Assembly: GCA_019022495.1 (NCBI GenBank)
Contig: JAFEKR010000035.1
Span: forward strand, 372,001-436,000
Direction: 5' to 3'
Length of the DNA: 64,000 nt
From: Epichloe hybrida
Taxonomy: Eukaryota > Ascomycota > Sordariomycetes > Hypocreales > Clavicipitaceae
Within the stretch, counting starts at the first letter, position 1. Each line of letters opens with the position of its first letter. The translations under genes were made by a program, and so were the position numbers. This document shows, in pieces, positions 40,207-52,293 of the stretch. The notes beneath the pieces are model-generated. The model did not search any database, had not been told where the DNA came from, and saw only the letters and a program-made list of their open reading frames with translations.

Positions 40207-41326
40207 TGGAATCACCAAAAACGACAACTTCTCCCTTCTCCCTGAGAGTACTTCCCAACCCGCGGCACTGACTGACTCGCGCGGCACGGATCGGGGTGCG
40301 GGAGGCGCCTCGTCCCATGCAACGTGCCGATGAAGCCATGGTTCTGAAATTGGTTCAGGGGGACGGTTCAAGCGGCGTGGAACCAGCTTACGAGAAAGCC
40401 ACGAGAACGAGTTTAACTGCTGTGTCATCGGGTGGCCGTGTTGCTTGCTGTGCGCGTGTCTCCCCGATGAGCACAGGCACGCACCCACCACAAGGAGGGT
40501 TGGACAATCTCACTATGCAGCGGGAATGCAGCGGGAATGCAGCGAAATGAAGCCGATTCATATCTGACTTGCTGGGGGAGAATTACCTGTGTCCCAAGTG
40601 AAGTGGATGATGGGGCTTTCGGACTGAGCCCATGAAATGGCCCGAAGGTGAAACAGTGAGTATTAAAAGTCATGATTCCGGGAAGCCGCGGCTCGGTGGG
40701 TCTTGACTTGGCTCACGCTGCTTTTGCCATAATAGCTGGGTATCTGTTGCTCCACAGCGCCCTTGTTAGTGCGTACACTTGAATCTATGCCAGACTTTTG
40801 CGCGAGGGATATATACGGATGTGTACTCCCTTGTATAGTTAGTTAGCAGAGAATTACAAGGAGATAAGAAATTCAGGTGTCCTGCTCTCTCTGCTGCCGC
40901 ATCTGGTGCAACAAAATGTGCACCTAATACGTCCCTACCTCTACACTATCAAGTGCCTCCGCCCAGGCACATACCTCACCTTGATGCTTTCTCCAAACCC
41001 ACCCTGCGGGCACATTAGCACAGACGATGCTTTTTTTTTTTAGGTGGTTCAGATCAGATAATGCATATTTATTGTATTTCGGTAAAGCTACGCTTGTTAC
41101 CTTATTCATGTTGAATGTCCTCAAGCCAGGAAAAATTTCACCGCTGAGTGCCCCCAATATCAAAAATAAACACCATGCGAAACCCTTAAAAAAACACGAC
41201 GATTCACCAAACCGTGTCCCTTAATCCTATGCATCAAAATAAAAACCGGTGTTTCCAGTCACTAATCTGGCTGTGAACGCGAAAATTCAGGCTCCAAAAA
41301 CCCGGGCTCTCTCGAATGCAATATCA

Positions 41327-41901
41327 TCAGGTGACGTTGCAGAGGAGCTCTGCTTCTAGAATGAACTTCCCTTCTTTATACTTTTCAGGATTCTCGTAGG
41401 CCTTATCATACTTCCAGCCCACTGTCTCCTTGCATTGTCGACAAAAAATGTCACGGACGATGTGCCTACCAGTTGTCATGTTGCGTTCACTGGGATCCCC
41501 AGCTTCGATGTTTACAACACTGTGAAATAAGTACGCTTTTCCATGCTGACCACGAAAATTCTGCAGCAAAAATATATTAGTCGTCTTCTTCGAGATAGAT
41601 TTTGAAACTCCAAGCTACCACGAACGGGAAAAGAGAGACAGAAAGTGATCAGATGGAGTTGGTAGTTAGATATCAAGCATGAAAACGAGCACTCGGCAGC
41701 TTGGAACAGCCCAAATACGGAGCTTAAAAGAGTGCTTGGACTTTAAAAAAAAAGTCTCCATCCGGAACAACATGATGAATCTCACTTGCCATCGCTACGT
41801 ACCCTACTGATTATGTCCTCGTGATTTGCCAAATGGGCCTTGCAGGACTTGCAGCCGTAGATCTTGCTGCTATCGAGATAGGTATTGTACGAGAGCCCCA
41901 T
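41327..41901 (-). CDS. Yippee/Moh1 family zinc-binding protein
   Basis: Two exons (41901..41803 and 41560..41327) joined in phase 0 give 110 aa, the normal Yippee size. Exon 1 encodes MGLSYNTYLDSSKIYGCKSC followed by KAHLANHEDIISR. Exon 2 starts NFRGQHGKAYLFHSVVNIEA and contains HIVRDIFCRQCKETVGWKYD then KAYENPEKYKEGKFILEAEL. The two CxxC pairs (CKSC, CRQC) are the zinc ligands of the Yippee fold, related to the cereblon/Mis18 fold. Roles in fungi are poorly defined; yeast Moh1 is linked to stationary-phase survival. The 242-nt intron is long for this window, with clear GTACGT donor and GCAG acceptor. The gene sits alone in gene-poor DNA. Confidence 0.92.
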
Positions 41902-44828
41902 GTCGATGTCTCGTATCTATCACTTGACTGTCGGCGCTGCGAAGAGATGAATGAAAGTGTATAGGGCCCAAATGTACTGCCTATTACTGGCAATTGATGG
42001 ATGCGCAAATGCCTATGTTCGGTGCGGGTTTGCGTGGTGTGGGCAGATGATCGTGGTTGAGCACTAATCTGAGGCTACGTCAGTCGTGCATTCTTGGGCA
42101 GATAATCATGATGGACCCGGTCATTCTGCGTCACCTGACGACGATATCCAACAGCGACGCACGTTCTAACCCTCGGATTGATTTGGGGCGATTTGTCGTG
42201 TTATGCTTTGGATGCGGCCACTGAAAAAGGAACAAAAGGAGCAAGACCTACGATCGGAGAAGACAAGGGGAGAATTCGTTGAATTCAAGACTCACAGATT
42301 CGAATGATCCGGATGAACTGCAGGCTCGATGTTCGACGGACCCGACCAGACAGTCAGTCGCTTAACTAACTTGGAAGCAAGCTTGTTGGAGCCGACTTCA
42401 GCAGCGGGGCGCTCCATCGCACTAAGCAGACCTTACAGGACCTTACAGACCCCACGTTGAGTCTTCGATTGGTGCGTGCCATCGGCCATCGATGTGACGA
42501 CTTTTTGATTTGCTATGATGCTTTCGCCTCTCTGGAAACGCTTAATCACGTCCCTAGGATTAGAAGCCATTGAAAATAAACCAAACGGTCAGCTTGGGAC
42601 GATCTAGGAGCCTTAGAATTTCCGTCTCGTGCTGTTAATCTACAATCAACGAGCCACACATCTCGCCGCCAGTCGGAGTTACGGTTTGTTGGCAGCCAAA
42701 TTGCAAACCCCGCCTGTTTCCGATGCTTCCATTCTACCTGACTGACTGTCCACCTACCTACCTCGAGAAATATCTCAGGGCAGCAGAGGGCGTACATGGT
42801 AGAGCACAAGCAGGTCGGAATGAAGCCCGAGGTCCTGTCCGCGCGGCTGTTGTTAGTGCTCACCAGCAGGTACAGCTTCAGCTCAGTTTCCATCATTGCT
42901 GGTTGGGAACGGGGTGTTCTACGGTAGTCTTTGAAAATTCCACAAATGCAACAGCCGAACCATTATTACATGTACACTGCACATGTGGTGGCCCTGGTGG
43001 GCCATTGACCGACAGTTGAGAAAGAAGACGACGCCGCAACGGTGAGCCTGTCTCTGCTGATGCCAGCTGGCATTAATAAGGGGAACCATGCAGCTAAAAA
43101 AGACCGGCGGATGGAATGCTCAAGTTCCCCAGCACCACCCACACGCACAGGCCTGGAGCATTTTCGGTCCGGGGTGCAGGATCCACTGAGAGCACAGTCC
43201 AGTCCGAAAGTGTTGACAACAAGTCAATCCAAGAACAGTACTATTGGACGACGATGAGACAAAATGGATGGCCATTGGCGAGAAAGCAGCAGCTGCGTGA
43301 ATCTGCTATTGCGAAGTTGCAGCAGATAACCACCTCTTCAAATGAACAACAGCTCGAGCTACTGGGCTAGCAAGAAGCCCATGGCAAATGGCTTCACTCA
43401 ATATCCATCGCAGACGACGCATGTGTTGATCCTTTTAGCGAACATCGGATTGAATTATTTCTTCCTTGATGCAGCATGTAATAGCTCGATGATCAGGACC
43501 TCTTTCGCCGCTACACGCTCATGCTCTGGGCGCCAAGCTAGAATTTGCTTTTTTCTTCATACCGCAATGAGAGCCTGGCAGGAAAAACTTCCAAGTGCTG
43601 TTATTAGGTGCCCTGACTATTATTGGCGAGAGTGGGAGAGGGGCAGTCCATGGAGGGGCAAGCTGTTATTAATATTACCCCGGGCAAGAAAGGAGCCAGA
43701 CTGAAACGGAAAGCAGGAGATGCGAAGACACCGGGCAGAGTGAGTGGTTATTAGTAGACGTGCCAGTGGCATGGGTAGGTGCCAGCTTCTCATCAAGCCT
43801 CTGCTGACGGCCAGAAGGAAAAACGCTGTACTCCGTATGTAATGGTCAACTGGTTAAGATGGTGGTGAGTGCCGGCCAGTGACCTATTGAAAGTGCAGTT
43901 ATGTACGGACGTACGGAGTATCTACCTGGATGAGGGGGCGAGCCCCGCTGCGTCGGCCCTCAGCACACCCCTGCTATTGTGGGCACACCCTCTCCGGCCC
44001 TTGTCTGCGTGTCTGCGGTGCTCCACCTCACGCGTCGCTGCATTGTCCGTCGCTGCGTTGGCACGAGAGCCACGCTGGGGAGGTCAAAAACGACACGACG
44101 AGCCAACACGTCCCATCAGGTCCTCGGTCAACTTGGTGCTTGATTTGTTACTGGTTGCTCTCTCAGTTGTAATAGTCAAATCAGCCAGCGTCTGCCAGAC
44201 TACAAGCTTCTGTGCTCCATCAGCCACCCAGCCCCTCCTTCCGGTCCCCCCTCCTTTCCCTCCTGCTCCCTTCTTTGCGCGCCCGCCCCCCTTTCCCTTT
44301 AATCCAACACCCAGAATTTTACACCCATGCCCCCCCCAAAGCCTTGTCCGTCCCCCCTCTCCTCCCCTCTGCTGTTCTTGACTATTAGAATACTGGGCAT
44401 CCTCTCTCGCTTCCCCCCTCCCCATCCATCCCATTTTCACCAGCATTCGCTCGTCGCTTCATCGTAATTGAACATCACCCACCATCCATATCCAGTTGGT
44501 TAGGTGTTAATTCAACGAGGTCTCAGATAGCCTCTATTCCTAATATTACAACCCTCACAGAATTTCCATGACCAGAATACAGACATATCCAATGACCAAC
44601 ATCACGATCGAAATCACCGCCTTCACACTTTAAATCCCACGGGAGCGCGTGCGAGCGAGGAGCTAGGCGGCGTGAGCGCACTGCAAAGACTCAATTCAGA
44701 CGATATTCAACCATCGTGCTGTCAGAAACCAGCGTTGTGACCCGATTCGTGGCACGAGAGACTACAATTGTCACCTATCCCTCTCGTTGTCATTCTTCCC
44801 GTCAAGAACACACATCTTGGTCATCAAA
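41902..44828. promoter_or_regulatory. Long divergent region upstream of the zinc-finger factor
   Basis: About 2.9 kb between the divergent Yippee and zinc-finger factor genes. No gene was recognised. The part nearest the factor is strikingly pyrimidine-rich (44220-44460, C/T runs on the plus strand), consistent with a long 5' leader and promoter of a regulatory gene. ORFs at 43.9-44.4 kb arise from this skew and were rejected. Confidence 0.5.
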
Positions 44829-47533
44829 ATGCCTGGCGCCAGCGTCGCAGTTCTTCCGCCCCCGGCGGCTTCCACTCCTTCATCGCGAAAGGCATCACTC
44901 GCACCGGAACGCAAGTATAAGTGCCAGTTCTGCAACCGAGCCTTCAGTAGAAGCGAGCACCGGAGCAGACACGAACGTTCACGTACGTACTTTGCCGATG
45001 CGTTTTCTGCACATATATATGTCTTCACTCCATGGTCTTTCATTCGTTTCTATCCATCAACGCACTCTGACGGTTTGGCTGGTACCTATCGGGCCTTGAA
45101 AACCGACCAGTGGCAAACTTTTCCTATCCCAAGCAATACACTCAATTCAAGCCGTCTCATGTAACCAAACCCGCTAACTACGTGCAGATACCAAAGAACG
45201 ACCTTTCAAATGCATGAAATGTAGAAGTACTTTCGTCCGTCGCGACTTGCTCCTCAGGCACGATCGGACTGTGCACGCCAAAGATGGCGGCGTCCCTCTT
45301 CACAGCGATGGCAAACGCCGCGCAGGTGGTCCGAAGACACGTGCGGTGGCAACGCCGTCAAAAGCAGCACTGGCAATTGATACCTCAACTCTAGAGCAAA
45401 TGGAAGCTGGAAACGATGGTCTGTTCGATGTGGAAGCAGCTGCAATGCTTGTTGCCGACCTCCATCAAAAGGCCACTGCTGCCATGCGCGAAGAAAGCAC
45501 CTATGAAGATGGCGCTCCGATGGCGTACTCTCCTCGTGGATCAAACATTATGGAATCGACCGTCACTTATCCCTCCGGAGCCATTGCTTTGCCTCAGATG
45601 CAATGGGATGGTTTTATGCCCCCGTCCGTCGATGAGCCCAAAACTCATTCCATAACTTCGAGCGCATCGGGGTCATTCGAATCGCCGCAATCCTTTGCCT
45701 CAGGAGCCACGATCCAGCCGCGGGTCAACCAGCTCCCGCCAATCGCAGGTCAAAACGGCAGTGCCATCGTGCCTACTTTGCAATCTATCATCCAGGCTCT
45801 GCCCGATTCTGGCGCCGGTACACCAACACCCCAAAGTCCCTCTTTGATTGATCCCGCTCATGCTGGCTTCCAAACACCTCAAGTAATGGGAGACGAGCAA
45901 CGCAATGCCATACTTGACAGCATTCGTAGTTGTGATCGTGAGCGCGCCGTTCCTGAAGGGTTTCGCCTACCTGGCCTTGGGTCACTGAATCGATACCTGT
46001 CGACCTACTTTGGCTTATTCCATCACCACCTGCCGTTCCTTCACCCTACGTCATTTTGTCCTTCGCAAGTGTCGCCTCCGCTGTTACTGGCTGTGTTGAG
46101 TATTGGTGCTCTCTACGCATTCGACCAGGACCAGGCATACATGCTTCACATCGGCTCAAAGGTGCTCGTCAATCAATTTTTGCAGAATAAGGAAAACTTC
46201 AGCTCTCGAAAATGTCCTCTGTGGACCATGCAGAGCTCTCTTCTCAACATGATATTCGCGAGCTGGAGTGGAGATCCCAAAGGCCTGGAATGGGCGTGCT
46301 CCATCAAGAGTCTTTTGGCCAACATGGTCGCTGGCAACAGGTATGAGCTCAAGTTACGTCAAGAAGCTCGAGGTACTGCAAAACCCAGTCGCTTAGAATG
46401 GGTCGAAGACGAAGGCTGTCGCCGCACTTACTATGCTGTCTATATTTTCTTTGGTTTATTGACTTTGACGTACAATCACACTCCTGCCATCAGTTTCAAC
46501 GAATTTGAAGATCTACAACTTCCTTCAACAGAGGCTTTGTGGAATCTCCAGGTTGCAGATGATGCATCATGGCCCGAGTCCCTGGGCAGGTCTCCCGTCG
46601 TCACGTTCATGGAGGCGCACGATAATCTTTTCCAAGGCGAGAACCTCCGGTACAGCGCTTTCGCGGCTCGTGTGATGATCAACGCTTTGTTTCTAGAGGT
46701 GTGGTATCACAAACGCAGCCCCGAAGCCCTCCAAGATGTTGTCACCGAATACAAACTTCGTCTTGCTCTCGAAACTTGGGACAAATCTTTGGAACTCTGC
46801 GAGCCGGAATCGGTAGCCGTTCCTCTGAGCGCCCCTCATAAAGGTCACCCTCTTTTCTTCAACGCCAAGGCTATGTATCGTAATGCTCGCGCTCGTTTGG
46901 AGGTTGATTTGAAGAGTGTGCAGGAAGCGCTGCGTTACCACGATTCATACGAGGTCGCTGCCGCCATGTCACACGCCCGCGATCGTGTAAAGCGCTCCAG
47001 CGAAATGATCAAGGTTATACAAGAATGTTACAATTGCATCGAAATTGCTGTCGTTCAGGGTGTTCGCTGGGTTGCACGCACCTCTCCAACTAACTGGAGT
47101 GTCGAACATCCCCTTTGTGGCATGGACATGATGATCATTCTGTCATTGTGGCTCTATCGTCTGGAACATGATGAAGAGCCGGCCACACAGGAAGAGCTAG
47201 CTATGTATAACAAGGTTCGGCAGCTCTTTGCAAAAGACCTAGACGAAAGCTACATGTCCCAGATGAGCTCCATCGTGGCTCGGCTGTGGGGATCTATGCT
47301 TGATGAAGTTGTCGTATGGGGGTGAGTTTGCCTCGTGTTTGCCAATTGTCACCTACTATATTTCGAATAAGGCCGCTAACTTGTTTCATCACAGCATCAC
47401 CCGTCTTATGGGCGAATCCTTCAAGCTCCACTCACAGGCTCTTGTCGGCTATGTCGACGATCTTGAGGCTTCCTCAAACGTATCTACTCCCTCGATGATT
47501 TCTCAGGGAGCAGATGAGGACAGCGTGTATTAA
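44829..47533 (+). CDS. C2H2 zinc-finger and Fungal_trans transcription factor
   Basis: Three exons (44829..44982, 45188..47321, 47395..47533) give 808 aa. Two N-terminal C2H2 fingers are built across intron 1. Finger 1 is YKCQFCNRAFSRSEHRSRHE with C32, C35, H48 and H52. Finger 2 is FKCMKCRSTFVRRDLLLRHD with C60, C63, H76 and H81. The linker HTKERP between them is canonical. A Ser/Pro/Gln-rich stretch leads to the Fungal_trans regulatory domain (FGLFHHHLPFLHPTSFCPSQ, LLLAVLSIGALYAF, EDEGCRRTYYAVYIFFGLLT). This architecture matches Adr1-like and related factors. The specific target pathway cannot be read. Two tandem glycoside hydrolase genes follow on the same strand, but regulation of them is only a possibility. 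Confidence 0.92.
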
Positions 47534-49048
47534 TCCCTTGAACATGAATGGACGAATTTTTCCTTTGTTGTATTGGAACCATCTGTATTGACTTGTTTTT
47601 TTCTTGCCTACAATTGTCCATGGATCATTTTGTTTGGGACCGGCTGGCCAGGAGTTTGGCATTTGACACTGCTTTGTTGTGGCATCTGCTTTTATTGGCT
47701 TTTCTTCGGGAAATCGTTTGATATTTGTTCACGGCGCTTGGGACAGAGCAAGTGGCCGTCGAGCTGCTTCCGCCACCTCGGAGATATGCCGACAGTTCTT
47801 TCAGAAATATGCTCATGTGGTGCGATTCTGCCAGAAGATGGTGAAGCACGTAATGAGTCACGGGCAGAATAATCAGGTGCGCGACAATTTCACCTCGGCG
47901 GAGGTGATTGGACTTTCACAAGGGCAATGCAAGCCGATGACTGCAGATGGCAGGTTAATTGGCTGGTCCATGACGGCAATGCTCTCATCTTTCTCTTTTT
48001 TATCTTGGGCTGTTCGATTAGCTGTGGCATCTATTCGCCTCTAATCCTTGGTGTTTGTTTCTTTCCTTTTCTTTCTCTTTCTCCCACTTCTTTCTCTCTG
48101 CTGTTCCTGCATTTCCTCTCTTCTCTCTGTTTCAGCACGTGCTTGACCTGGCCGTTCGTTGGCCGACCTTTTGCGTCGCGAACAGTCAATCTCCTTGCCG
48201 ATTTTCCTTTGTTTATTTTTTCCTCCTAACTAATTCTTCTTAACTTGCCTATGTTTTGTATTTGTCCTCGAGTCTCATTACTGTTGCTAGGAATGTTGAT
48301 TCATTATCCTTTGTTTCTCAGATACCTTGTTCGATACACAGATTGTTATGTCATCTTTTTTTACATTGTCTTTTTTCTTTTGGATTTCCTTGGAGTCATT
48401 TCAGCTATTGGTTCCTTGAGCTAGCAGGCCATGCAACTACATGAAAAGACGCATGCTACAGAGCAGAGGCGACTGTCCGACAGGGACGGGGACACTACTC
48501 GGCTGAGCTTGTGTCAAATTGGGGTTGAGAGGAGGCTGGCCCGCTCGCTAGTGTATAGATATTTCGTATAACATTCGGTCAATAATCGCTTCTCTGTCAA
48601 GACGGAATTTTCCCCTTTTCCCCTTTTCCCCTTTGCACCTTTGCACCTTTGTTCCTGAGATGTTCTGAGAAATTGAGATGGGATTACGTAACTAATGAGC
48701 GGATGAGATGGCGCATTAGTGTCCCGGTCCCGAGGTCCGACTGCAGTTGCTGCCTCCAAAGAATGACTCGGCTGCACTTACCAGCCAAAGATGTGGGCGA
48801 ACGACGAGGAAGGTAGCACTGGGTACTAAGCTGATTGTGAAGCAGTGGACAGGCGTTGCTCTCATCTTTATTCGACATATGTTGCGTACCTGAGTCGGTC
48901 ATCAAAGCTACATTCTTCTGAAACAAACCTGTTCAAGCTGCACTGTCATTTTGACGACTGAGACTGCATCACCACCACGGAGATTTTTTGCTGTAAATCG
49001 ATGATCAGGGCGGAAAATCACATTCGCCGTTCGCTAGTCACATTCACC
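47534..49048. other. Intergenic region between zinc-finger factor and GH16 gene
   Basis: About 1.5 kb with no supported gene. It contains a pyrimidine-rich stretch (about 48050-48140) and a short tandem TTTTCCCC array with a following TTTGCACC repeat near 48608-48652. It presumably holds the factor's 3' UTR and the GH16 promoter. Confidence 0.5.
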
Positions 49049-50255
49049 ATGCATCGAATTTGGGGACTTTATTTATCGCTCGTTGTTTCTCCCATCGCCG
49101 GCGAGACTTGCATGTGCGGATATGCTATGACTGATGATTATGCACACGAGAGTGGCCGTGTCGTGTTCACGGACATGCTCGTCACAGATTTTACGTCCTT
49201 GAATGATATAAGTCAGAACACAGACTGGACCAGGCAGCAGTTCAACGTTTCTGCTGAAGCTGGCAGAGGAACGTTCGGCAAGTCCTTTCAAGTTGGGAAT
49301 GTGTTTTCTTTTCCAGGATCAAACGTCCCTGGACATCAAGACCTCATGAGTGATGCGAAAAGCCAGAGGGCCATGGCTCTACGAGTTGGGAGCCTGCCAA
49401 CAGATATCGGTGCGATAAGCGCTGCTGAAATTGACTCGAACCGAAACGACATGTTTTGGGGCTCTTATCGAGTGGTGATGAAGCTTCCACGAAACAGCGG
49501 CACTTGTTCGGCCTTTTTCTGGGTATGGTCAGGTCTGGCAACCCTTGTTCTGTTCTGTGCCCTGGCTGACTACGATTGGAAACTTGGTGCAGTATCGAAA
49601 CGATACTCAAGAGATAGACATGGAATTCCTATCAAGAGAGTTTGACCCAGCCACCAACGTATTTCCGGTAAACCTCGTGATTCACTCGAGATTATCCATG
49701 CAAAATGGCTACGATGCAAGCAAAAGCGGTACACTACGAAGAGTCAAGTTGTCGTTTGATCCAACCAGTAGCTTCCACGAATATCGCTTTGACTACTTGC
49801 CTGGGCGGGTCACCTTTTACGCAGACGGCCTGTTTCTGGCTGAAATGAAAGGCGACGACGTTCCATCTAGTGGTGGCCATATCATTCTGCAACATTGGAG
49901 CAATGGCAACCCACTATGGTCAGGCGGTCCGCCATCCTCAGACGCCGTTGTGTTGGTGAGTTCAGTGAAGGCTTATTTCAACTCGTCGAAAGATGGTCAC
50001 AAAGACGAGAAGTGGAATGATGAGTGCAGCAACAGAGAGGAGAAGGGAAAGATGTGCGTGGTATCCAGCAAAAGTCCAGAAAATGGCAGTTCAAATGCAA
50101 ATCATACAGATGACAATCAGGCCAGGCCCACGGCAGAAGCGGATAGTCAAGGATGTCATGCGACCGTGCCAACATTAGGGAGGCTGGCGTCCTTGATGGT
50201 GATGTGCGCGCTGCCTTTACCAAGAATGTACAGAGTAGGCCGTCATGTGTCCTAG
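49049..50255 (+). CDS. Secreted GH16 family glucanase-like protein
   Basis: Two exons (49049..49522, 49593..50255) joined in phase 0 give 378 aa. The N-terminus is a signal peptide (MHRIWGLYLSLVVSPIAGET). The catalytic ExDxE motif is intact in QEIDMEFLSRE (E165, D167, E169), immediately after the splice junction FFW/YRNDTQ. HEYRFDYLPGRVTFYADG and the HWSNGNPLWSGGPP block fit the GH16 beta-jelly roll. Several N-glycosylation sequons precede a hydrophobic C-terminal stretch (LASLMVMCALPLP) that could be a GPI-attachment signal, though basic residues at the very end make this uncertain. GH16 enzymes act on beta-1,3/1,4-glucans or crosslink fungal wall glucan. An in-frame ATG 48 nt upstream exists; the chosen start places the signal peptide at the N-terminus. 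Confidence 0.9.
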
Positions 50256-51165
50256 TCAGAGGATGCTTCAATTTGTTTCTTGCAGAGATTTTTACGGAGG
50301 AGGCAGAAGTTTTATACCACGACATAACTTGGTTTGAATTTGAGATTTCTTGTGTTGGCTTGCAGTGACTCGTCGATTTCAATGGTCGGCAAGGTTGAAG
50401 ACCAGCGATGGTCAAGTGGTGGAGCTATATGTATGTGTTGATAGTCATCTGACCACAGGCCATGCCAACGTGCCATGTTCACGTAGGCTCCGGCGAAGAG
50501 GACATTGTGAAACCAGGCCGACAGGCGAAGAACGACGAACGACGAAAGTCAGGCGACCCCCGTGCGATGCGGAGGGGTACGAGGGGGGGAGGCTGGGAGC
50601 AAGTCGCCATCGTCGTCGGCGGTCCCGTGTTCAAGCTTTTCTTGGCTGTGGCCGGGGAGGGCCGGCAATAGCCGCCTGGAGTCGGAGTCGGAGTCGGAGT
50701 CGGAGTCGGACTGGACGGGACGGAACGGCACGCGGCGGTCTGGTCTGAGCAGAATGGGCAGGCATGAGATGAGGCGAGGGCCAGTCAGTCAGCTCCTCAA
50801 CCAGAATTTGACACTAGACTGACTGTGTGGCCAAGTCTAGCCACGAACTAACTTGCGGCCATGACGCATATTCACCAACGATCAAGAGACAAAGAGGCTA
50901 AATGGACGGGTTGTCCAAAGACATGCAGGCACATACAGACACATACAGACACACACGCACACATACGGCACACATACGCACGCGCACTCGCTCACCAGAC
51001 GCACCCGCCAAGAGTTTATAACTCTATATAAACACATGCAGGTGAAGCTATGACCACACCGGCATACTTTGCATCACGACTTCTTAGATCTACTCGACAA
51101 ACAGTCCAGACTGTATTTGCGAGGGACCAAGGAACATTCACCTCACGACACGTCACAGCAGCAAA
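50256..51165. other. Intergenic region between GH16 and GH64 genes
   Basis: About 910 nt. It contains a GGAGTC hexamer array (about 50681-50710) and an ACACA/ACATACAGAC-rich stretch (about 50929-50995) just upstream of a TATATAAAC box near 51024. The latter is probably promoter sequence of the GH64 gene, about 140 nt from its start. Confidence 0.55.
50681..50710. repeat. GGAGTC hexamer tandem array
   Basis: About five direct copies of the hexamer (GTCGGA in another register). A simple-sequence repeat in non-coding DNA; the coding readings of it (Ser/Arg or Ser/Glu runs) are spurious. Confidence 0.85.
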
Positions 51166-52293
51166 ATGGCACCTGTCCTGAACATTGTCCTCCGTAACGA
51201 AACCGGGGCGGCACAGCTTTATGCCCACATCACCGGCCAGGATGATAAAGGAGTCCTGGCTCTCGCGTCTGATGGGAAAACTCCCTATCGTCCGTCGAAC
51301 CCCAGTGACACTCTTCAGCCCCTAGGCGCTGACTGCGCCATAGCCATTGGCTCCTCGGGCTCCTCGCGGACAGTGTCTATCCCTCGCATTTTTGGTGCCC
51401 GCATCTGGTTCTGTCGAGACAAGCCTCTCCAGTTCTTCATCAACCCAGGTCCCGCTTTGGTCGAGCCCTCGGCCACGAACCCATCCGATGCCAACTATGA
51501 CTTGGATTGGGGATTCTGCGAGCTCACATGGAACCAGCAGGAGCTGTACGCCAACATATCCTATGTCGATTTCGTCAGTCTCCCCGTGTCCCTGCAGCTC
51601 AAGACTGGTGATGGCAAGATCAAGACTGTTCCCGGTTTGCCCTCGGATGGTCTGGCCAAGGTCTGCGCTGGTCTCCTGGCCCAGGGCAAGACCGACGGAA
51701 AGGGCTGGGATAAGCTCGTGATACGATCTTCTTCGGGGGCCAACATGCGAGCCTTGAGTCCGAATTCCGGCAGCGCCCTCATCAATGGCTTATTCGACGG
51801 CTACTATCAGTCATATGTCGACTCCGTCTGGAACAAATACACATCAGAGGATCTCACGGTCAACACGCAGTTCAAGTGGGGAGATGCTGTCGGGCGCGTC
51901 AAGAACGGCAGTCTCACCTTTGACGGAGTCGGCTCATTCGCCAAGCCGTCGGCCGGGGACATCTTCACTTGCAACACTGGTCCATTTGCCGGTGGCCAAG
52001 ATGTATCAGACGAGAGGCTCAACATTGGAGCTCGCCTCGCCGCCGCCTTCAACCGCTCCACGCTTCTCATCAATGAGAAGCAGCCGGAGGGAGAGAAAGT
52101 CGACTCTTATTACCGAGATGCGGTGACGAACTACTACTCGCGAATCTGCCACGACGTCAGTGTCCAGAGCCGTGGCTACGCCTTTCCCTACGATGATGTC
52201 GGCCCTTCTTCTGGCCAGGACCAGTCGGGTTTCGTGAATGACCCCAATCCACAGGAGTTGACCGTGTGCGTTGGCAAGCCTCTGTCTGGATGA
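51166..52293 (+). CDS. GH64 beta-1,3-glucanase (thaumatin-like fold)
   Basis: Single exon, 375 aa, covering the whole GH64 domain. YDLDWGFCELTWNQQELYAN followed by ISYVDFVSLPV holds the family's catalytic pair, here E119 and D135. The spacing of 16 equals that between the Glu and Asp reported for the bacterial laminaripentaose-producing enzyme. Later blocks SALINGLFDGYYQSYVDSVW and AGDIFTCNTGPF are also family-typical. Such enzymes release oligosaccharides from beta-1,3-glucan. No signal peptide is visible: the protein begins MAPVLNIVLRNETG, directly at the first beta-strand. Either it acts inside the cell, is exported unconventionally, or an upstream exon is missed. The TATATAAAC box about 140 nt upstream of the ATG argues against a missed exon. 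Confidence 0.88.
   Translation: MAPVLNIVLRNETGAAQLYAHITGQDDKGVLALASDGKTPYRPSNPSDTLQPLGADCAIAIGSSGSSRTVSIPRIFGARIWFCRDKPLQFFINPGPALVEPSATNPSDANYDLDWGFCELTWNQQELYANISYVDFVSLPVSLQLKTGDGKIKTVPGLPSDGLAKVCAGLLAQGKTDGKGWDKLVIRSSSGANMRALSPNSGSALINGLFDGYYQSYVDSVWNKYTSEDLTVNTQFKWGDAVGRVKNGSLTFDGVGSFAKPSAGDIFTCNTGPFAGGQDVSDERLNIGARLAAAFNRSTLLINEKQPEGEKVDSYYRDAVTNYYSRICHDVSVQSRGYAFPYDDVGPSSGQDQSGFVNDPNPQELTVCVGKPLSG

Larger units (their letters stand above)
38411..41326. other. Gene-poor region upstream of the RasGEF gene
   Basis: About 2.9 kb with no supported gene. It contains an inverted repeat (arms at about 38850-38880 and 39064-39094), a TATAAATAGG motif at about 38944, and short AGCAACA-type direct repeats (about 40180-40205). 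Many short ORFs overlap on both strands without motifs. It includes the promoter and leader of the RasGEF gene and the 3' flank of the Yippee gene. Confidence 0.5.

Noticed and set aside
43869..44446. Two overlapping ORFs on opposite strands
   Set aside because: Both derive from strong pyrimidine skew, have low-complexity Pro/Gly content and no splice partners.
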